A DNA stretch of 64,000 bases from Candidatus Bipolaricaulota bacterium (GTDB lineage: Bacteria > Bipolaricaulota > Bipolaricaulia > Bipolaricaulales > Bipolaricaulaceae). The notes under the pieces are model-generated. The model was not told the DNA's origin and did not search any database. It saw only the letters and a program-made list of their open reading frames with translations. The DNA lies in the NCBI GenBank assembly GCA_025060415.1, contig JANXBT010000002.1:248001-312000 (forward strand). The letters are read 5' to 3'. Numbering within the stretch: the first letter of the stretch is position 1; each line of letters opens with the position of its first letter. A program made the translations under genes and the position numbers. Shown here piece by piece: positions 8,535 through 16,793 of this stretch.

Positions 8535-9241
8535 AGATGGGCCCACACCTCCGCCCATCGCCCCAAGGGCGGAGCGAGCGGGAAGGTGCGCCCCTCCCGC
8601 ACGAACCAGGCCCGATCCGCTTGGGCCAGGAGTTCCTCCTCGTGCACCACGGCGAGGACCGTGAGCCCCTCTTCCCGGAGCCGCAGGATGGCCTTGGCCA
8701 GGTCCATCCGGGCCTCGGGGTCCAGGGAGGCGAAGGGCTCATCCAAAAGGAGGGTCTCCGCGCCCTTGGCCAGGGCCCGGGCGAGGAGGGCCTTGCGCTG
8801 CTGCCCTCCGGAGAGGTGCCCGATGGGCCAATCCGCCTTCTCCGCCAGGCCCAGCCGGGCGAGGGCCGCGAGCGCCCGGTCCCGCTCCGCCCGGGGCAGC
8901 CTGCGCCAGGGCCGGAAAAGGCCGAACCGGCCCATGAGCACGAGGTCCAGGGTGCGGCAGGGCGTATCCGGCGGGAAGACCAGGGCTTGGGGGAGGTAGC
9001 CCAGGCGGCGCCGCACCTCGTGGGCGTGGGCCCGCACTTCCAGCCCAAAGACCTTGGCTTCCCCCCGGTAGGGCACGAAGCCCAAGAGGACCTCGAGGAT
9101 CGTGGTCTTTCCCGCGCCGTTGGGCCCCAGAAGGAGGCCGAGCTCGCCGGGAAAGAGGCGGAGGGCGGCCCCGCGCAGGGCCGCCCCCCGCCCGCCCGGA
9201 TACGCCGCCCAAACCTCCGAAAGCGCTAGGACAGCGTCCAC
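8522..9241 (-). CDS. znuC: metal ABC transporter ATP-binding protein
   Basis: ATPase of the metal importer. Walker A GPNGAGKT, signature LSGGQQRK, Walker B TLLLDEPFASLD and the switch His in VVHEEE are all present. The start is taken as GTG 9241 (VDAVLALSEV), giving 239 residues and a 16-bp overlap with the FmdE-like gene; a longer frame to 9325 would run through that gene and adds a sequence with no family match. It lacks the long C-terminal extension of E. coli ZnuC. Confidence 0.88.
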   Translation of the reverse strand: MDAVLALSEVWAAYPGGRGAALRGAALRLFPGELGLLLGPNGAGKTTILEVLLGFVPYRGEAKVFGLEVRAHAHEVRRRLGYLPQALVFPPDTPCRTLDLVLMGRFGLFRPWRRLPRAERDRALAALARLGLAEKADWPIGHLSGGQQRKALLARALAKGAETLLLDEPFASLDPEARMDLAKAILRLREEGLTVLAVVHEEELLAQADRAWFVREGRTFPLAPPLGRWAEVWAHLCGR

Positions 9242-9654
9242 GCGAAGAGCTCTTCTTCCCTTGCAGTCAGCACGGCCTCCGCGAGGTGGTCTCCCGCCCC
9301 CTCTTTTTGCAGGCGGGAAAGCCACTCCGGGCGCACCTCGATCCGCACCGCCTTCCCACCGGCGGCGAAGGTGGCCGCCGCCCGCCCCTGCGGGAGAACC
9401 TGGAGGTTGCCTTTTCCGGCCGTGCAGCCCGTGGCGACCTGGACCCCGTCCACAAGGCAGGACAGGGGCGGCGTGGTCCCGGTCTCCACCGCCGCCGTGA
9501 TCCCCCGATACCCTGGGCTCCCCAAAAGGCGTAGGGCCAAAAGGCCCATGCGGACCCCCAGGGCCAGGAAGGGGCCGGGATGCCCGTGCAGCCGCACGGC
9601 CAGGCCGAAGAGCTCCCGCGCGTCCGCCCGCGGATCCAGGACGAGAAAGTTCAC
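9226..9654 (-). CDS. FmdE-like protein
   Basis: 142-residue protein related to subunit E of formylmethanofuran dehydrogenase (FmdE domain), a family often found alone in organisms without methanogenesis. Visible motifs are HGHPGPFLALGVRMG near residue 24 and DGVQVATGCTAGKGN near 70; the His and Cys in these are candidate metal ligands. It sits between the binding protein (ATGA overlap) and the ATPase (16-bp overlap) of a metal ABC importer, so a metal-handling or chaperone role is plausible but inferred. No zinc finger tail is present. Confidence 0.72.
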   Translation of the reverse strand: MNFLVLDPRADARELFGLAVRLHGHPGPFLALGVRMGLLALRLLGSPGYRGITAAVETGTTPPLSCLVDGVQVATGCTAGKGNLQVLPQGRAAATFAAGGKAVRIEVRPEWLSRLQKEGAGDHLAEAVLTAREEELFAWTLS

Positions 9655-10469
9655 GGGACGGCCACCCCTTGCAGGGCCTCCACCGCGGCGAACACGAGCT
9701 CCGCGTTCACGCGGAGCATGGAGAGCATGTCCACCGCGCGGGGGATGGGGCCGGGGAAGTTGGTGAGGACCACGTGGGAGGCGCCGAGGGCGTGGGCCAG
9801 CCGGCCGCCGAAGGACACCCCGGACTGGAGGTTGTCGATGACGAGCTTCACCCCGGCCTCCTGCCCCTTCTGGGCCAGCGTCGCAAGGTCCTTGAGGGTC
9901 AGGCGCTCCTCAGGCGGGTAGGTGGCCACGATGTTGAGGCCCAGCCAGCGGGCAAAGCCTTCCTGCCAGACCATGACGATGGCCGGGACTTCCCGAAGGT
10001 TGAGCTGGGCGGCGCGGGCCTGCACGGCCTCCTCCAGGGCCGCTAGCTCCTCAAGGAACCGAGCCAACCTCTCCTGGAAGAGGGAGGCCTTTTCGGGGAA
10101 GCGTTCGCCCAGGGCGGCGGCCACGGCCCGAGCCTTCTCCGCCAGGGCCTCCGGGTAGTTCCACGGGCCCCGCAGGTGCACCCTCTTCGCCTCCGGGTTC
10201 ACGTTGGCCAGGAAGCGATCCAGCCAGGTTTCGATCCCGTGGTAGAACACGACCTCCGCCTTGGCCAGGAAGAGGAAATCGGAGGGCCGCAGGTCGTAGT
10301 GGGCGGGGCAGAAGCCCGCGGGGATGATGGTGATGACGAGGATTTCCTCGCCGGCGAGGGTGCGGGCCAGGGACCCGAACACCTCGGAGGTGGCGATCAC
10401 CACGGGTTGAGCCAGAACGCCCACGGAGAGGCCGAGGAGCGCCAAAAGAAGAAGGCGGGTGGTACGCAT
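9651..10469 (-). CDS. znuA: metal ABC transporter substrate-binding protein
   Basis: Periplasmic solute-binding protein of the ZnuA/TroA family (cluster A-I), 272 residues, with an N-terminal signal peptide (about residues 1-20, cleavage after VLA). Candidate metal ligands: His in CPAHYDLRPSD and in FYHGIETWLDR, plus an acidic residue in the second lobe (VIDNLQSGVS). The His-rich loop of high-affinity ZnuA is absent, so zinc, manganese or iron cannot be separated by sequence. First gene of the operon znuA-fmdE-znuC-znuB; AGGAGGACC precedes the ATG. Confidence 0.87.
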   Translation of the reverse strand: MRTTRLLLLALLGLSVGVLAQPVVIATSEVFGSLARTLAGEEILVITIIPAGFCPAHYDLRPSDFLFLAKAEVVFYHGIETWLDRFLANVNPEAKRVHLRGPWNYPEALAEKARAVAAALGERFPEKASLFQERLARFLEELAALEEAVQARAAQLNLREVPAIVMVWQEGFARWLGLNIVATYPPEERLTLKDLATLAQKGQEAGVKLVIDNLQSGVSFGGRLAHALGASHVVLTNFPGPIPRAVDMLSMLRVNAELVFAAVEALQGVAVP

Positions 10470-10485
10470 GGGTCCTCCTTGTGTT

Positions 10486-10502
10486 ACGAATAAGATTTTC
10501 GT
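10486..10502. promoter_or_regulatory. possible metal-regulator operator upstream of znuA
   Basis: Inverted repeat ACGAA-N7-TTCGT 17 bp upstream of the znuA ATG, in an AT-rich patch. Length and position suit a Fur-superfamily (Zur-like) box, but the half-sites are only 5 bp and differ from the feoA operator. Confidence 0.3.
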
Positions 10503-10511
10503 GCCACGATC

Positions 10512-10802
10512 CTAGCGGGCGCCCTGCTCCCCAGCAAGGGGCGAGCCCCCACCCGGGAAAAAGCGGAAGCGCACCACGAACCCCTCGGGAACCGGCTCAA
10601 ACCCCAGGATCTCCCCGGCGATGTACCCCAAAAGGTCCTCGAAGTAGTCGTAGACCCCGCACGTGCGGCAAAAGGTGCCCGTGAACCGCACCCGCGCCTC
10701 GTCCCCCTGCAGATCCAGGAGCTCGGCCACGGCCTCCGGCGCCCGCCCGGCGTTGTAGCGGGCGATGGCCTCCTCCACCGCCTTCCGCAGCCGTTCCTCC
10801 AT
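10512..10802 (-). CDS. small protein with NifU-like beta-sheet pattern, function unknown
   Basis: 96 residues starting at ATG 10802, which lies 6 nt after a perfect TATAAT. The N-terminal helix (EERLRKAVEEAIARY) is followed by LLDLQGDEARVRFTGTFCRTCGVYDYFEDLL. The alternation and single Cys-x-x-Cys recall the C-terminal domain of NifU, but the family glycine/serine pattern is not clear. I do not assign a function. Transcribed divergently from the DUF3467 gene and followed by znuA 40 bp downstream, though znuA appears to have its own regulatory region. Confidence 0.65.
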   Translation of the reverse strand: MEERLRKAVEEAIARYNAGRAPEAVAELLDLQGDEARVRFTGTFCRTCGVYDYFEDLLGYIAGEILGFEPVPEGFVVRFRFFPGGGSPLAGEQGAR

Positions 10803-10808
10803 CGCACG

Positions 10809-10814
10809 ATTATA
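10809..10814 (-). promoter_or_regulatory. -10 element of the 96-residue protein gene
   Basis: Consensus TATAAT on the minus strand, then 6 nt (CGTGCG) and the ATG: leaderless geometry. No convincing -35 box. Confidence 0.6.
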
Positions 10815-10889
10815 GGCGGCACGGGCTTTTCGCAGGCCCTTCCTTGTGGGGGCCACCGCCCCCCGCTACGATGGCGCGGAGGTGGCAGT

Positions 10890-11165
10890 ATGGCCGAGCG
10901 GGAAATGCAAGTGGGAGCCGATCTGGAAACGCGAAAGGGCGTGTACTCCAACCTCGCCATCATCAGCCATCAGCCCGACGAGTTCTTCATCGACTTCCTC
11001 CTTGTGGATCCCCAGGCCCAGACCCCGGAGCGGGGCCAGGCCCTCCTCGTGGCGCGGGTCATCCTCTCCCCCCGCCACATGAAGCGGCTGCACGAGGCGA
11101 TCGGCGAGAACATCGAGAAGTACGAGCGGAACTTCGGGAAGATCGTGATCCCTCCGCGGCTTTAG
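10890..11165 (+). CDS. DUF3467 family protein
   Basis: 91-residue cytosolic protein of a conserved uncharacterised family (DUF3467). The family core is recognisable in YSNLAIISHQPDEFFIDFLLVDP, then VARVILSPRHMKRLHEAIGENIEKYE. The start ATG has GGAGG at 7-nt spacing, so this gene is leadered, in contrast to its divergent neighbour. The stop overlaps the convergent mnmA stop by 4 bp. Members are small alpha/beta proteins with no known reaction. Confidence 0.82.
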   Translation: MAEREMQVGADLETRKGVYSNLAIISHQPDEFFIDFLLVDPQAQTPERGQALLVARVILSPRHMKRLHEAIGENIEKYERNFGKIVIPPRL

Positions 11166-12196
11166 AGGGCCCGCGCGATGATCCCCCCGCCCAGGACCTC
11201 CTCGCCCCGGTAGAACACGGCGGCCTGGCCGGGGGTCACCGCCCGCACCGGCTGGGCCCAGCGCACCCAGGCCTCGCCCTCCCGCAGCTCCACCTCCGCG
11301 GGGACCGGCGCCGCCCGGTACCGCACCTGCACCTCCGCGGAGAACCGCGGCCCCGGCGGCTCCCCCGAAATCCAGTGGAGGTCCCGCGCTACCAGGCCCC
11401 GGGCGTAGAGGGCCTCCTCCGGCCCCACGATCAGGGCGTTGCGCTCCGGGTCCAAGGCGACCACGTAGAGGGGGCGCCGCCCGGAAAGGCCCAGGCCGTG
11501 GCGCTGGCCCACCGTGTAGTGGGGAAGCCCCTTGTGTTGGCCCAAAAGCCTCCCCTCAAGGTCGTAGATGGGGCCGGGCTCCGCATCGGGGATGAGGGCG
11601 GGGATCCCCTCCGGAGCAAAGCAGAGGTCCTGGCTTTCCCGGAGTTTTGCGGCCGTGAGCCCCAGCCTCTCCGCCATGGCCCGGATCTCGGCCTTCAGGT
11701 AATCCCCGACCGGGAACAGGGCCCGGCCGAGCTCCTCCGGGGTGAGGGAAAAGAGGAAGTACGATTGGTCCTTTTGAGGGTCGCGGCCGCGCAGAAGCCT
11801 CGGTTTCCCGTTGCGCACCAGGCGGGCATGGTGGCCGGTGGCGATCCAGTGGATGCCCCGCTTGTCTGCCTCCCGCAAGAGGAGGGCGAAACGCACCTCG
11901 CGGTTGCAAAAGGCGCAGGGGTTGGGCGTGACGCCCCGGCGGTAGGCGGCGAGCGCGGGCTCCACCACGAGCTTCCGGAAATCCTCCTGGGCCTGGATCA
12001 CTTCGTGGGGGATCCCCAGCTCCCGGGCGGCGAGGGCCGCGGCGTCCAGGGAACAGCAGGGGTTCTCGTAGGGTCCCTGGGGGTTCCAAAGCCAGAGGGT
12101 AAGGCCGTGGACCTCGTAGCCGGCTTCCCGCAAGAGGAAGGCGGCCACGCTGGAGTCCACGCCGCCCGACATGCCCAAAAGGACCCTCTCCGCCAC
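11162..12196 (-). CDS. mnmA: tRNA-specific 2-thiouridylase
   Basis: Thiolates U34 of tRNA-Lys, Glu and Gln using a relayed persulfide. PP-loop GMSGGVDSSVAAFLL is near the N-terminus; the two catalytic cysteines are visible in NPCAFCNREV and SQDLCFAPEG; the C-terminal beta domain ends in AVFYRGEEVLGGGII. About 344 residues from GTG 12196, chosen because TAGGCT lies exactly 6 nt upstream; a TTG two codons earlier is the alternative. A strong terminator separates it from the upstream barrel gene. Confidence 0.93.
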   Translation of the reverse strand: MAERVLLGMSGGVDSSVAAFLLREAGYEVHGLTLWLWNPQGPYENPCCSLDAAALAARELGIPHEVIQAQEDFRKLVVEPALAAYRRGVTPNPCAFCNREVRFALLLREADKRGIHWIATGHHARLVRNGKPRLLRGRDPQKDQSYFLFSLTPEELGRALFPVGDYLKAEIRAMAERLGLTAAKLRESQDLCFAPEGIPALIPDAEPGPIYDLEGRLLGQHKGLPHYTVGQRHGLGLSGRRPLYVVALDPERNALIVGPEEALYARGLVARDLHWISGEPPGPRFSAEVQVRYRAAPVPAEVELREGEAWVRWAQPVRAVTPGQAAVFYRGEEVLGGGIIARAL

Positions 12197-12202
12197 GCCC
12201 AA

Positions 12203-12208
12203 AGCCTA
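12203..12208 (-). promoter_or_regulatory. -10 element of mnmA
   Basis: TAGGCT on the minus strand, 6 nt, GTG. It directly follows the T-tract of the terminator of the preceding gene, so termination and re-initiation are packed into about 50 bp. Confidence 0.4.
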
Positions 12209-12210
12209 TC

Positions 12211-12247
12211 TCAGAAAAGAAAGGCCGGGCGGAGGACCCGCCCGGCC
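12211..12247 (-). terminator. rho-independent terminator of the 12268-14148 gene
   Basis: On the minus strand a 10-bp perfect GC stem (12223-12232 with 12238-12247, 5-nt loop) followed by TTTCTTTTCT. It ends the transcript of the cysteine-rich barrel gene just before mnmA. Confidence 0.85.
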
Positions 12248-12267
12248 CTCGCGGCCCCAGGGTTCCC

Positions 12268-14148
12268 TCAGAAGGAGAGGCTCCAGCCCACGTCGAACCA
12301 CTCCAGAGGGGAAGGCTTGGAGAAGTCCCATTGGGCCTTGGAGAAGAGGGTGATGCTCGCGGCCACCGGCACCTGGAGGTCGAACTTAAACCGGCGGAAG
12401 CCGAAGAGGTAGGTTCCGGAGCCAAACCAGCCCTCGAGGTTGAGCGCGACCTCGCCGCCGCAACAGCCCGGCAGGCAGAACTTGGCGTTGACGTACTCGA
12501 ACTCCCCGGTGCGGAAGAGGGCGCTGGAGTAGCTAGGCCGCGTGCGGCTGGCGGCGATGTTCCCTTCCTCATCGATCCAGAACTTGCCGGGGTCGAAGGC
12601 CGTGAGCAGGCGAACGTGTCCACACCCGGGCAGGTAGCAGTGGGCCAAGAAGCCCCAAATTTCCAAGCCCTGCCAGGCGTTGTCGGCGAACAGGACATCG
12701 CCGTAGACCGCAAAGCAACCGGAAAGCCCTTGCCAGGAGGGCTTGAATTCCACGGCCTTCGCGGTAGGGGTGAACGTTGCGGCGATCTTCGCCGTAAGGC
12801 CGCAACACAGGAAGACCTCCCTGAGCGTCAGGGAGAGCTTCTCAAAGCCGGATTTCGTGAGGGCGAAGGAGGCGTCGAGGAAGAGGCCGCAGCACAAGGG
12901 AAGACCCGAGGCGTCGAGCTGGAGTCGGCGGAAGGTCAGGCCCGTGCCGCAATCCCCGAAGTCCGCGCTGAGCGTCCACGGGGCCAAGGAGTACCGAAGC
13001 TGCCAGTTCACGAAGGGAATAGGGGCAACTCCGCAGCAGGGGTCGCCGCTCACCCGCAGCACATCGTCGGGCAGGATCACGGCCACACCGCCGATGACAC
13101 GGACCGTTCCGCACACGCAGACTTCGTCGTAATACGAGGTCCCAACCGTCGACCACCCTGGGTGGTAGGGCAGGATGACCTCCACGCGGTTGCCCACGTC
13201 GCCTCCCCCGCCGATACGGATTCGGTAGGTATTGGGTTGGCCGTGATAGGTTCCCGGGCCGGTGATGCTCACCACCGGTCCCTGGATGCACACGGTCTTC
13301 CCATCGTAGTTGTGGCGGGCTTCAAACCAGCGGATGAGTGCATCCGGGCACGTGGGGGTGACCCAGACCCCGTGGCAAGGGCCCAGCGTGAGGGCCGCGG
13401 GATCGGTGAGGGAGATCTCCGCGACCGAATACCCTCCGCCGCCTGGGCCGCCGGTGGTGTACCGGTACCCCTTGATCGTGCCCTTGACGCAGATCTGGGG
13501 CTTCGTGGTGTTCCATGTGACCCAGAAGTCGTCCCCAAACACGGCCTCAAAAGCGGGAACGGCCGAGGCGGGGATGAAAATTTGGAAGCGGTAGGGATCG
13601 GGGAAGGCCCGGCCCACGTTGATGAACACGTTGCCCCCGCTCATGCTGGCGCTGGCCACAGGGCCCGTTACGGATACCGCCCGCTCCATGAACTTCCAGG
13701 CCTCTTCCCAGGAAACGACCTCCAGGCCCACGCATGGCCAGGCCCCGAACATCTCCTGATCGGTGGTGGTGTAATCCTTTGCGCTGGCCCAGTGGTTGAA
13801 CGAGCCGCGGAGGGTGCCGCCCAAAAGCGAAATTTCTGCGTTAAACCACATTTTCTGATAGCGGACCTCTTCGGCGTGGAAATACGTTTTTCCCCACACG
13901 CGGATATCGCCTAAACTGCCGCTGACGTAAAAGTTCTGGTACTTGAATACGCCGCCGGAATAAATTTTCGTCTCGCTCTCGATGCGCCAGCCTGGGGCGA
14001 AGGAGCAGTTCAGATAAAGGTTGCTCCCGTAGATCCGCAGGGAGGGCAGGAGCTCAAGGGTCATATCCCAGGAGCCCCAGAACCGCAGCCCTTGTGCCGA
14101 ACCGCCTATTGCCACAAGCGCCAACACCCATGGCCAAAGCCACCGCAT
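12268..14148 (-). CDS. CCG-family cysteine-rich predicted outer-membrane protein with tandem OB-fold-like insert
   Basis: 626 residues with a signal peptide (MRWLWPWVLALVAIGGSAQG), beta-rich throughout, and a C-terminal ...WSLSF end with aromatic final residue, as recognised by the BAM machinery. It shares with the products at 14683-15912 and 22255-23400 a fixed cysteine pattern: DC-G-F-L, two CCG motifs about 30 residues apart around F-x-x-TKSGF, C-x-L-x-x-C, and PGCCGG near the end. Unlike its paralogues it has about 250 extra residues (roughly 145-400) with two OB-fold-like units, each of the type '...NVFINVG..F..P..FQIFIP' then 'ICVKGTI..Y' and 'AEISLTDP'. I do not know a named family. 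ATG 14148 has GGAGGG at 5-nt spacing. Confidence 0.75.
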   Translation of the reverse strand: MRWLWPWVLALVAIGGSAQGLRFWGSWDMTLELLPSLRIYGSNLYLNCSFAPGWRIESETKIYSGGVFKYQNFYVSGSLGDIRVWGKTYFHAEEVRYQKMWFNAEISLLGGTLRGSFNHWASAKDYTTTDQEMFGAWPCVGLEVVSWEEAWKFMERAVSVTGPVASASMSGGNVFINVGRAFPDPYRFQIFIPASAVPAFEAVFGDDFWVTWNTTKPQICVKGTIKGYRYTTGGPGGGGYSVAEISLTDPAALTLGPCHGVWVTPTCPDALIRWFEARHNYDGKTVCIQGPVVSITGPGTYHGQPNTYRIRIGGGGDVGNRVEVILPYHPGWSTVGTSYYDEVCVCGTVRVIGGVAVILPDDVLRVSGDPCCGVAPIPFVNWQLRYSLAPWTLSADFGDCGTGLTFRRLQLDASGLPLCCGLFLDASFALTKSGFEKLSLTLREVFLCCGLTAKIAATFTPTAKAVEFKPSWQGLSGCFAVYGDVLFADNAWQGLEIWGFLAHCYLPGCGHVRLLTAFDPGKFWIDEEGNIAASRTRPSYSSALFRTGEFEYVNAKFCLPGCCGGEVALNLEGWFGSGTYLFGFRRFKFDLQVPVAASITLFSKAQWDFSKPSPLEWFDVGWSLSF

Positions 14149-14176
14149 GCGCCCTCCTTCCCCCTTGCAACCCCAA

Positions 14177-14205
14177 ATTGTACAGCGAGAAAACGAAAAA
14201 GTCAA
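14177..14205 (-). promoter_or_regulatory. sigma-70-type promoter of the 626-residue barrel gene
   Basis: TTGACT, 17-bp spacer, TACAAT on the minus strand, about 29 bp upstream of the ATG, leaving a short leader with a Shine-Dalgarno. Close to consensus. Confidence 0.8.
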
Positions 14206-14620
14206 GTCAGAAAAAGGAAAATCTTCGCCACGCGTCGGGGACCTTGCGTCCAAAGGGCCAAAACCGTTTGGGGGCATACGGTCCTCTCGTGCGCCGCTCG
14301 GTCCGCTGAACTCAGCAGGGCCTCACGGCTGCGGAGCGCCCCGCTGGGAACGCTGCCCCCAGCCCTATTCTGCCCCCAGCCCTATTGGGGTCGGCCCCTC
14401 AAAGGAAAACGGCCGCAACGAGGGTTTCCACCTTGCGACGAGGTGGCGAGCCGTGCGCCATCGGGGTTGAAATCACCCGCGAAACCTCCGCTTCTTTCAG
14501 GGGAGGGGAGCGGAACACGGCTTCATAGATGGGCGGGTTATACGAAGTTCTGGCGCGCATCTCCATGAAACGCAGGCTTCAAAGCCTCTCCGAAGGGCTG
14601 CGGAACTTCAAGGCCTAGAA
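14206..14620. other. intergenic stretch without a supported gene
   Basis: About 415 bp between two barrel genes. It holds a 17-bp tandem repeat (separate entry), several GC-rich inverted segments and a few short frames with no family resemblance. I see no tRNA, riboswitch or CRISPR array. It could be decayed sequence left by duplication of the flanking paralogues. Confidence 0.4.
14353..14386. repeat. 17-bp direct tandem repeat, two copies
   Basis: CTGCCCCCAGCCCTATT occurs twice head to tail (14353-14369 and 14370-14386), flanked by unrelated sequence. No further copies seen in the window; probably a slippage product. Confidence 0.8.
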
Positions 14621-14652
14621 AACAAAAAGAAAAGGGAGGCTGCGCCCCTCCC
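14621..14652 (-). terminator. rho-independent terminator of the 14683-15912 gene
   Basis: Minus-strand stem GGGAGG/CCTCCC with a 7-nt loop, followed by TTTTCTTTTTGTT. Located about 30 bp after the stop codon. Confidence 0.75.
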
Positions 14653-14682
14653 CAAGCGAGGCTCAACGTGGTTTCTAAGTTC

Positions 14683-15912
14683 CTAAAACCGGAATACGAA
14701 CCCCATCGTCATCTCGGGATCACCGATGCTGGGCAAGGTGAACGCGGAGGTGAACGAGAAATTGGCAAGAAGCGGGACCTCCATGTTCACCACCACACGA
14801 GAGAAGCCAAACAGAGAGGCTCCGGGCTTGAAAAACACGGTGGCGTCCACTGTATATGCCGCGCCGCAGCAGCCCGGGCCGCAGAACCCAAATCGGGTGT
14901 ATTCCATCTCGTCGTTTTTAAAGACGTCACCGATAATCTCCTCGACCTTGTCCACGACCTCCGGGGACAAAACGGTCAGAAACTCCACAAAGTGGCACGG
15001 TGCCAACTCACAACGGATCTTGTAGCCGTACACGGCAATCCCTGCGATGCTAGCTCCGTCCATATCTATATCCCCATACACTTGCACGCAGAGGTTACCC
15101 ACACCCACCCATTTGGGCCGGATTGAGACCTCCTTCCCCTGCACCGTAAACTTTACTGCGAAATCCAAAGCAAAACCGCAGCAGATGAAGGGCACGTTTT
15201 GAATTTCAAAAAGGACGTATTGGAACCCAGCTTTAGTAAAGTAAAACTTCAAATCCAAAGCTATCCCGCAGCACAGACCGAGGTCGTCGAACCCCAACGT
15301 GAGGTCGCTGAAGGTGATCCCGTAGCAGCAATCGGCAAAGCGCATGTCCAGAAAGAGCGGCTGCGCTTTAGCGGAAAAGAGGAAGAACATGTAGGAGGCA
15401 GGGGTCTGTTCCGGCTCGCAGCAGGGCCAAGTATAGGTTTCGTAGTAAGGGTCAGCCCAGCTCGGGATGTACGGATAAGCCCAATGCTCCATCCGCCCTG
15501 TTAGGGACCAACCGAACAAAGCGAAGGAAAGTTCGAGCCAAGACCATTTGTATGCCGGTGGCTCCAACGGCACTTCAGCGCTTTGCGCCTCGCAAGATTC
15601 CGGAAAATGCACGACGATTGGACCCGTGTTGGTGGGGTTGAACGCCATGCCTCCGCTGAGGCCAAAGGGACCAATACCTCCCTTTAGCGAAAATTGTTGG
15701 TTGGTAAAGCCTAAAGGCCCGAATTCCGAAGTGCTCGCAAAAACCCAGGTATCATAACCGAAAGAGAGAGTTAGAGCAGCTCGTTCCAAGCCAACATCGG
15801 GAAGGATGTTCATTTCCGCACGAAATTCCCCGCCCGTCGTTATTTTGGCATAACAAGAAAACGAAACGATCAAGATCGCCGTAATCAAGCAAATCCCGCA
15901 CCATCGGGACAT
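14683..15912 (-). CDS. CCG-family cysteine-rich predicted outer-membrane protein, AT-rich copy
   Basis: 409 residues, signal peptide (about 1-22, ...FSCYA), beta-rich, ending ...GFVFRF with terminal Phe. Same cysteine framework as its two paralogues: ADCCYG, GLCCGIALDLKFYFTKAGF, FICCGFALDF, CELAPC, CGPGCCGA. The C in FSCYA could be mistaken for a lipobox but lacks the usual Leu/Ala-Gly context. Its codons are clearly more AT-rich than those of neighbouring genes and paralogues, suggesting a separate history or transfer. The start has AGGAGGGGAGGC upstream and a TATAAC about 25 bp before the start. Function unknown. Confidence 0.75.
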   Translation of the reverse strand: MSRWCGICLITAILIVSFSCYAKITTGGEFRAEMNILPDVGLERAALTLSFGYDTWVFASTSEFGPLGFTNQQFSLKGGIGPFGLSGGMAFNPTNTGPIVVHFPESCEAQSAEVPLEPPAYKWSWLELSFALFGWSLTGRMEHWAYPYIPSWADPYYETYTWPCCEPEQTPASYMFFLFSAKAQPLFLDMRFADCCYGITFSDLTLGFDDLGLCCGIALDLKFYFTKAGFQYVLFEIQNVPFICCGFALDFAVKFTVQGKEVSIRPKWVGVGNLCVQVYGDIDMDGASIAGIAVYGYKIRCELAPCHFVEFLTVLSPEVVDKVEEIIGDVFKNDEMEYTRFGFCGPGCCGAAYTVDATVFFKPGASLFGFSRVVVNMEVPLLANFSFTSAFTLPSIGDPEMTMGFVFRF

Positions 15913-16064
15913 GCCTCCCCTCCTTCTGAGGCGAGGTTATAAGCCCAGCAGAAAAGAGGACGAGGAACCGGTTCACCGTGCACGGGAGGCGTTTCCGTAA
16001 CTTGGGTCACGCTCGAACCCCGGGGGCCCTAGGGGTGTATATTGGGTGGTGCAAAGGGGGGTGT

Positions 16065-16793
16065 ATGAAGAGCGTGATGGCTGTGCTCGTCCTCGCCACA
16101 AGTTGGGGGGCCCCGGCTCAGCCCTATTTCACCGCCGCCTGGGCCCTCGCCCCGGAGGCCTGGACGGCCCTGCCTAACAGGGCCCAATTCGTCGGCATCC
16201 CCGTGGCCCGCTTCGCCCCGGAAATCGGCGGGCTCGCGTTCTTCGGCGTGGAAAACGAGGGGGAACTCCTCGCGCAAAACGCCTACCTCTACCTGGATGG
16301 CGATTTCTTCCTCTTGGGAATCCGCGAGGGAGAATGGACCACAACCCTGCGGGGAAGCAGGGATGGAGCCGAGCTGGTGATCCTGGGGCCGGGCGCGCCC
16401 GAGGCCCTCTCCTCCCTTGCCATCCTCGAGGCCTTGGGGCTCCTGCCGGCCGAGGGCCTGATCGCCCTAAGCCAAAAGGAGGTCCCGCACAAACTCCCCG
16501 CGCCGCCCAAAGGCGTGAAGCTCGACCCGGTTCTCTGGGCCTTGGTGAGCCATCCCGACTGGCTAGGCTTCGCGCAAGCCCAGGGCTTGGAGCGGATTGG
16601 GATCCGGGTGCGGGTGGTGGCCGAGCTCTCCGCCCCGCTGGCGGCCGCGTGGGAGCCCTACATCCGCAGCTCCACGCAAAAACTGGCTGAGCTCCTCCTC
16701 CCCATACCCCTCCTCCCCACGCTCGGCCGGGACCCGGCGGTAAAGCTGGTCCGGCCGCCCTACACCCCCGTGCCCGCAGGAGGTCGGCCATGA
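16065..16793 (+). CDS. secreted protein of unknown function upstream of the subtilase
   Basis: 242 residues with a signal peptide (MKSVMAVLVLATSWGAPAQ). The mature part is alpha/beta with no motif I recognise; it contains an FFGVENEGELLAQNAYLYLDGDFFLLG segment resembling a small ligand-binding or beta-sandwich fold. The start at ATG 16065 is chosen because it gives a clean signal sequence; AAAGGGGGG lies just upstream and TATATT 21 nt before. It overlaps the subtilase gene by 4 bp (ATGA), so the two are coupled. It might be an inhibitor, chaperone or partner of the protease, which is inference from position only. Confidence 0.7.
   Translation: MKSVMAVLVLATSWGAPAQPYFTAAWALAPEAWTALPNRAQFVGIPVARFAPEIGGLAFFGVENEGELLAQNAYLYLDGDFFLLGIREGEWTTTLRGSRDGAELVILGPGAPEALSSLAILEALGLLPAEGLIALSQKEVPHKLPAPPKGVKLDPVLWALVSHPDWLGFAQAQGLERIGIRVRVVAELSAPLAAAWEPYIRSSTQKLAELLLPIPLLPTLGRDPAVKLVRPPYTPVPAGGRP

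Noticed and set aside
14353-14386. Tandem repeat as a CRISPR remnant
   Set aside because: Copies are directly adjacent with no spacers and no cas genes are present.
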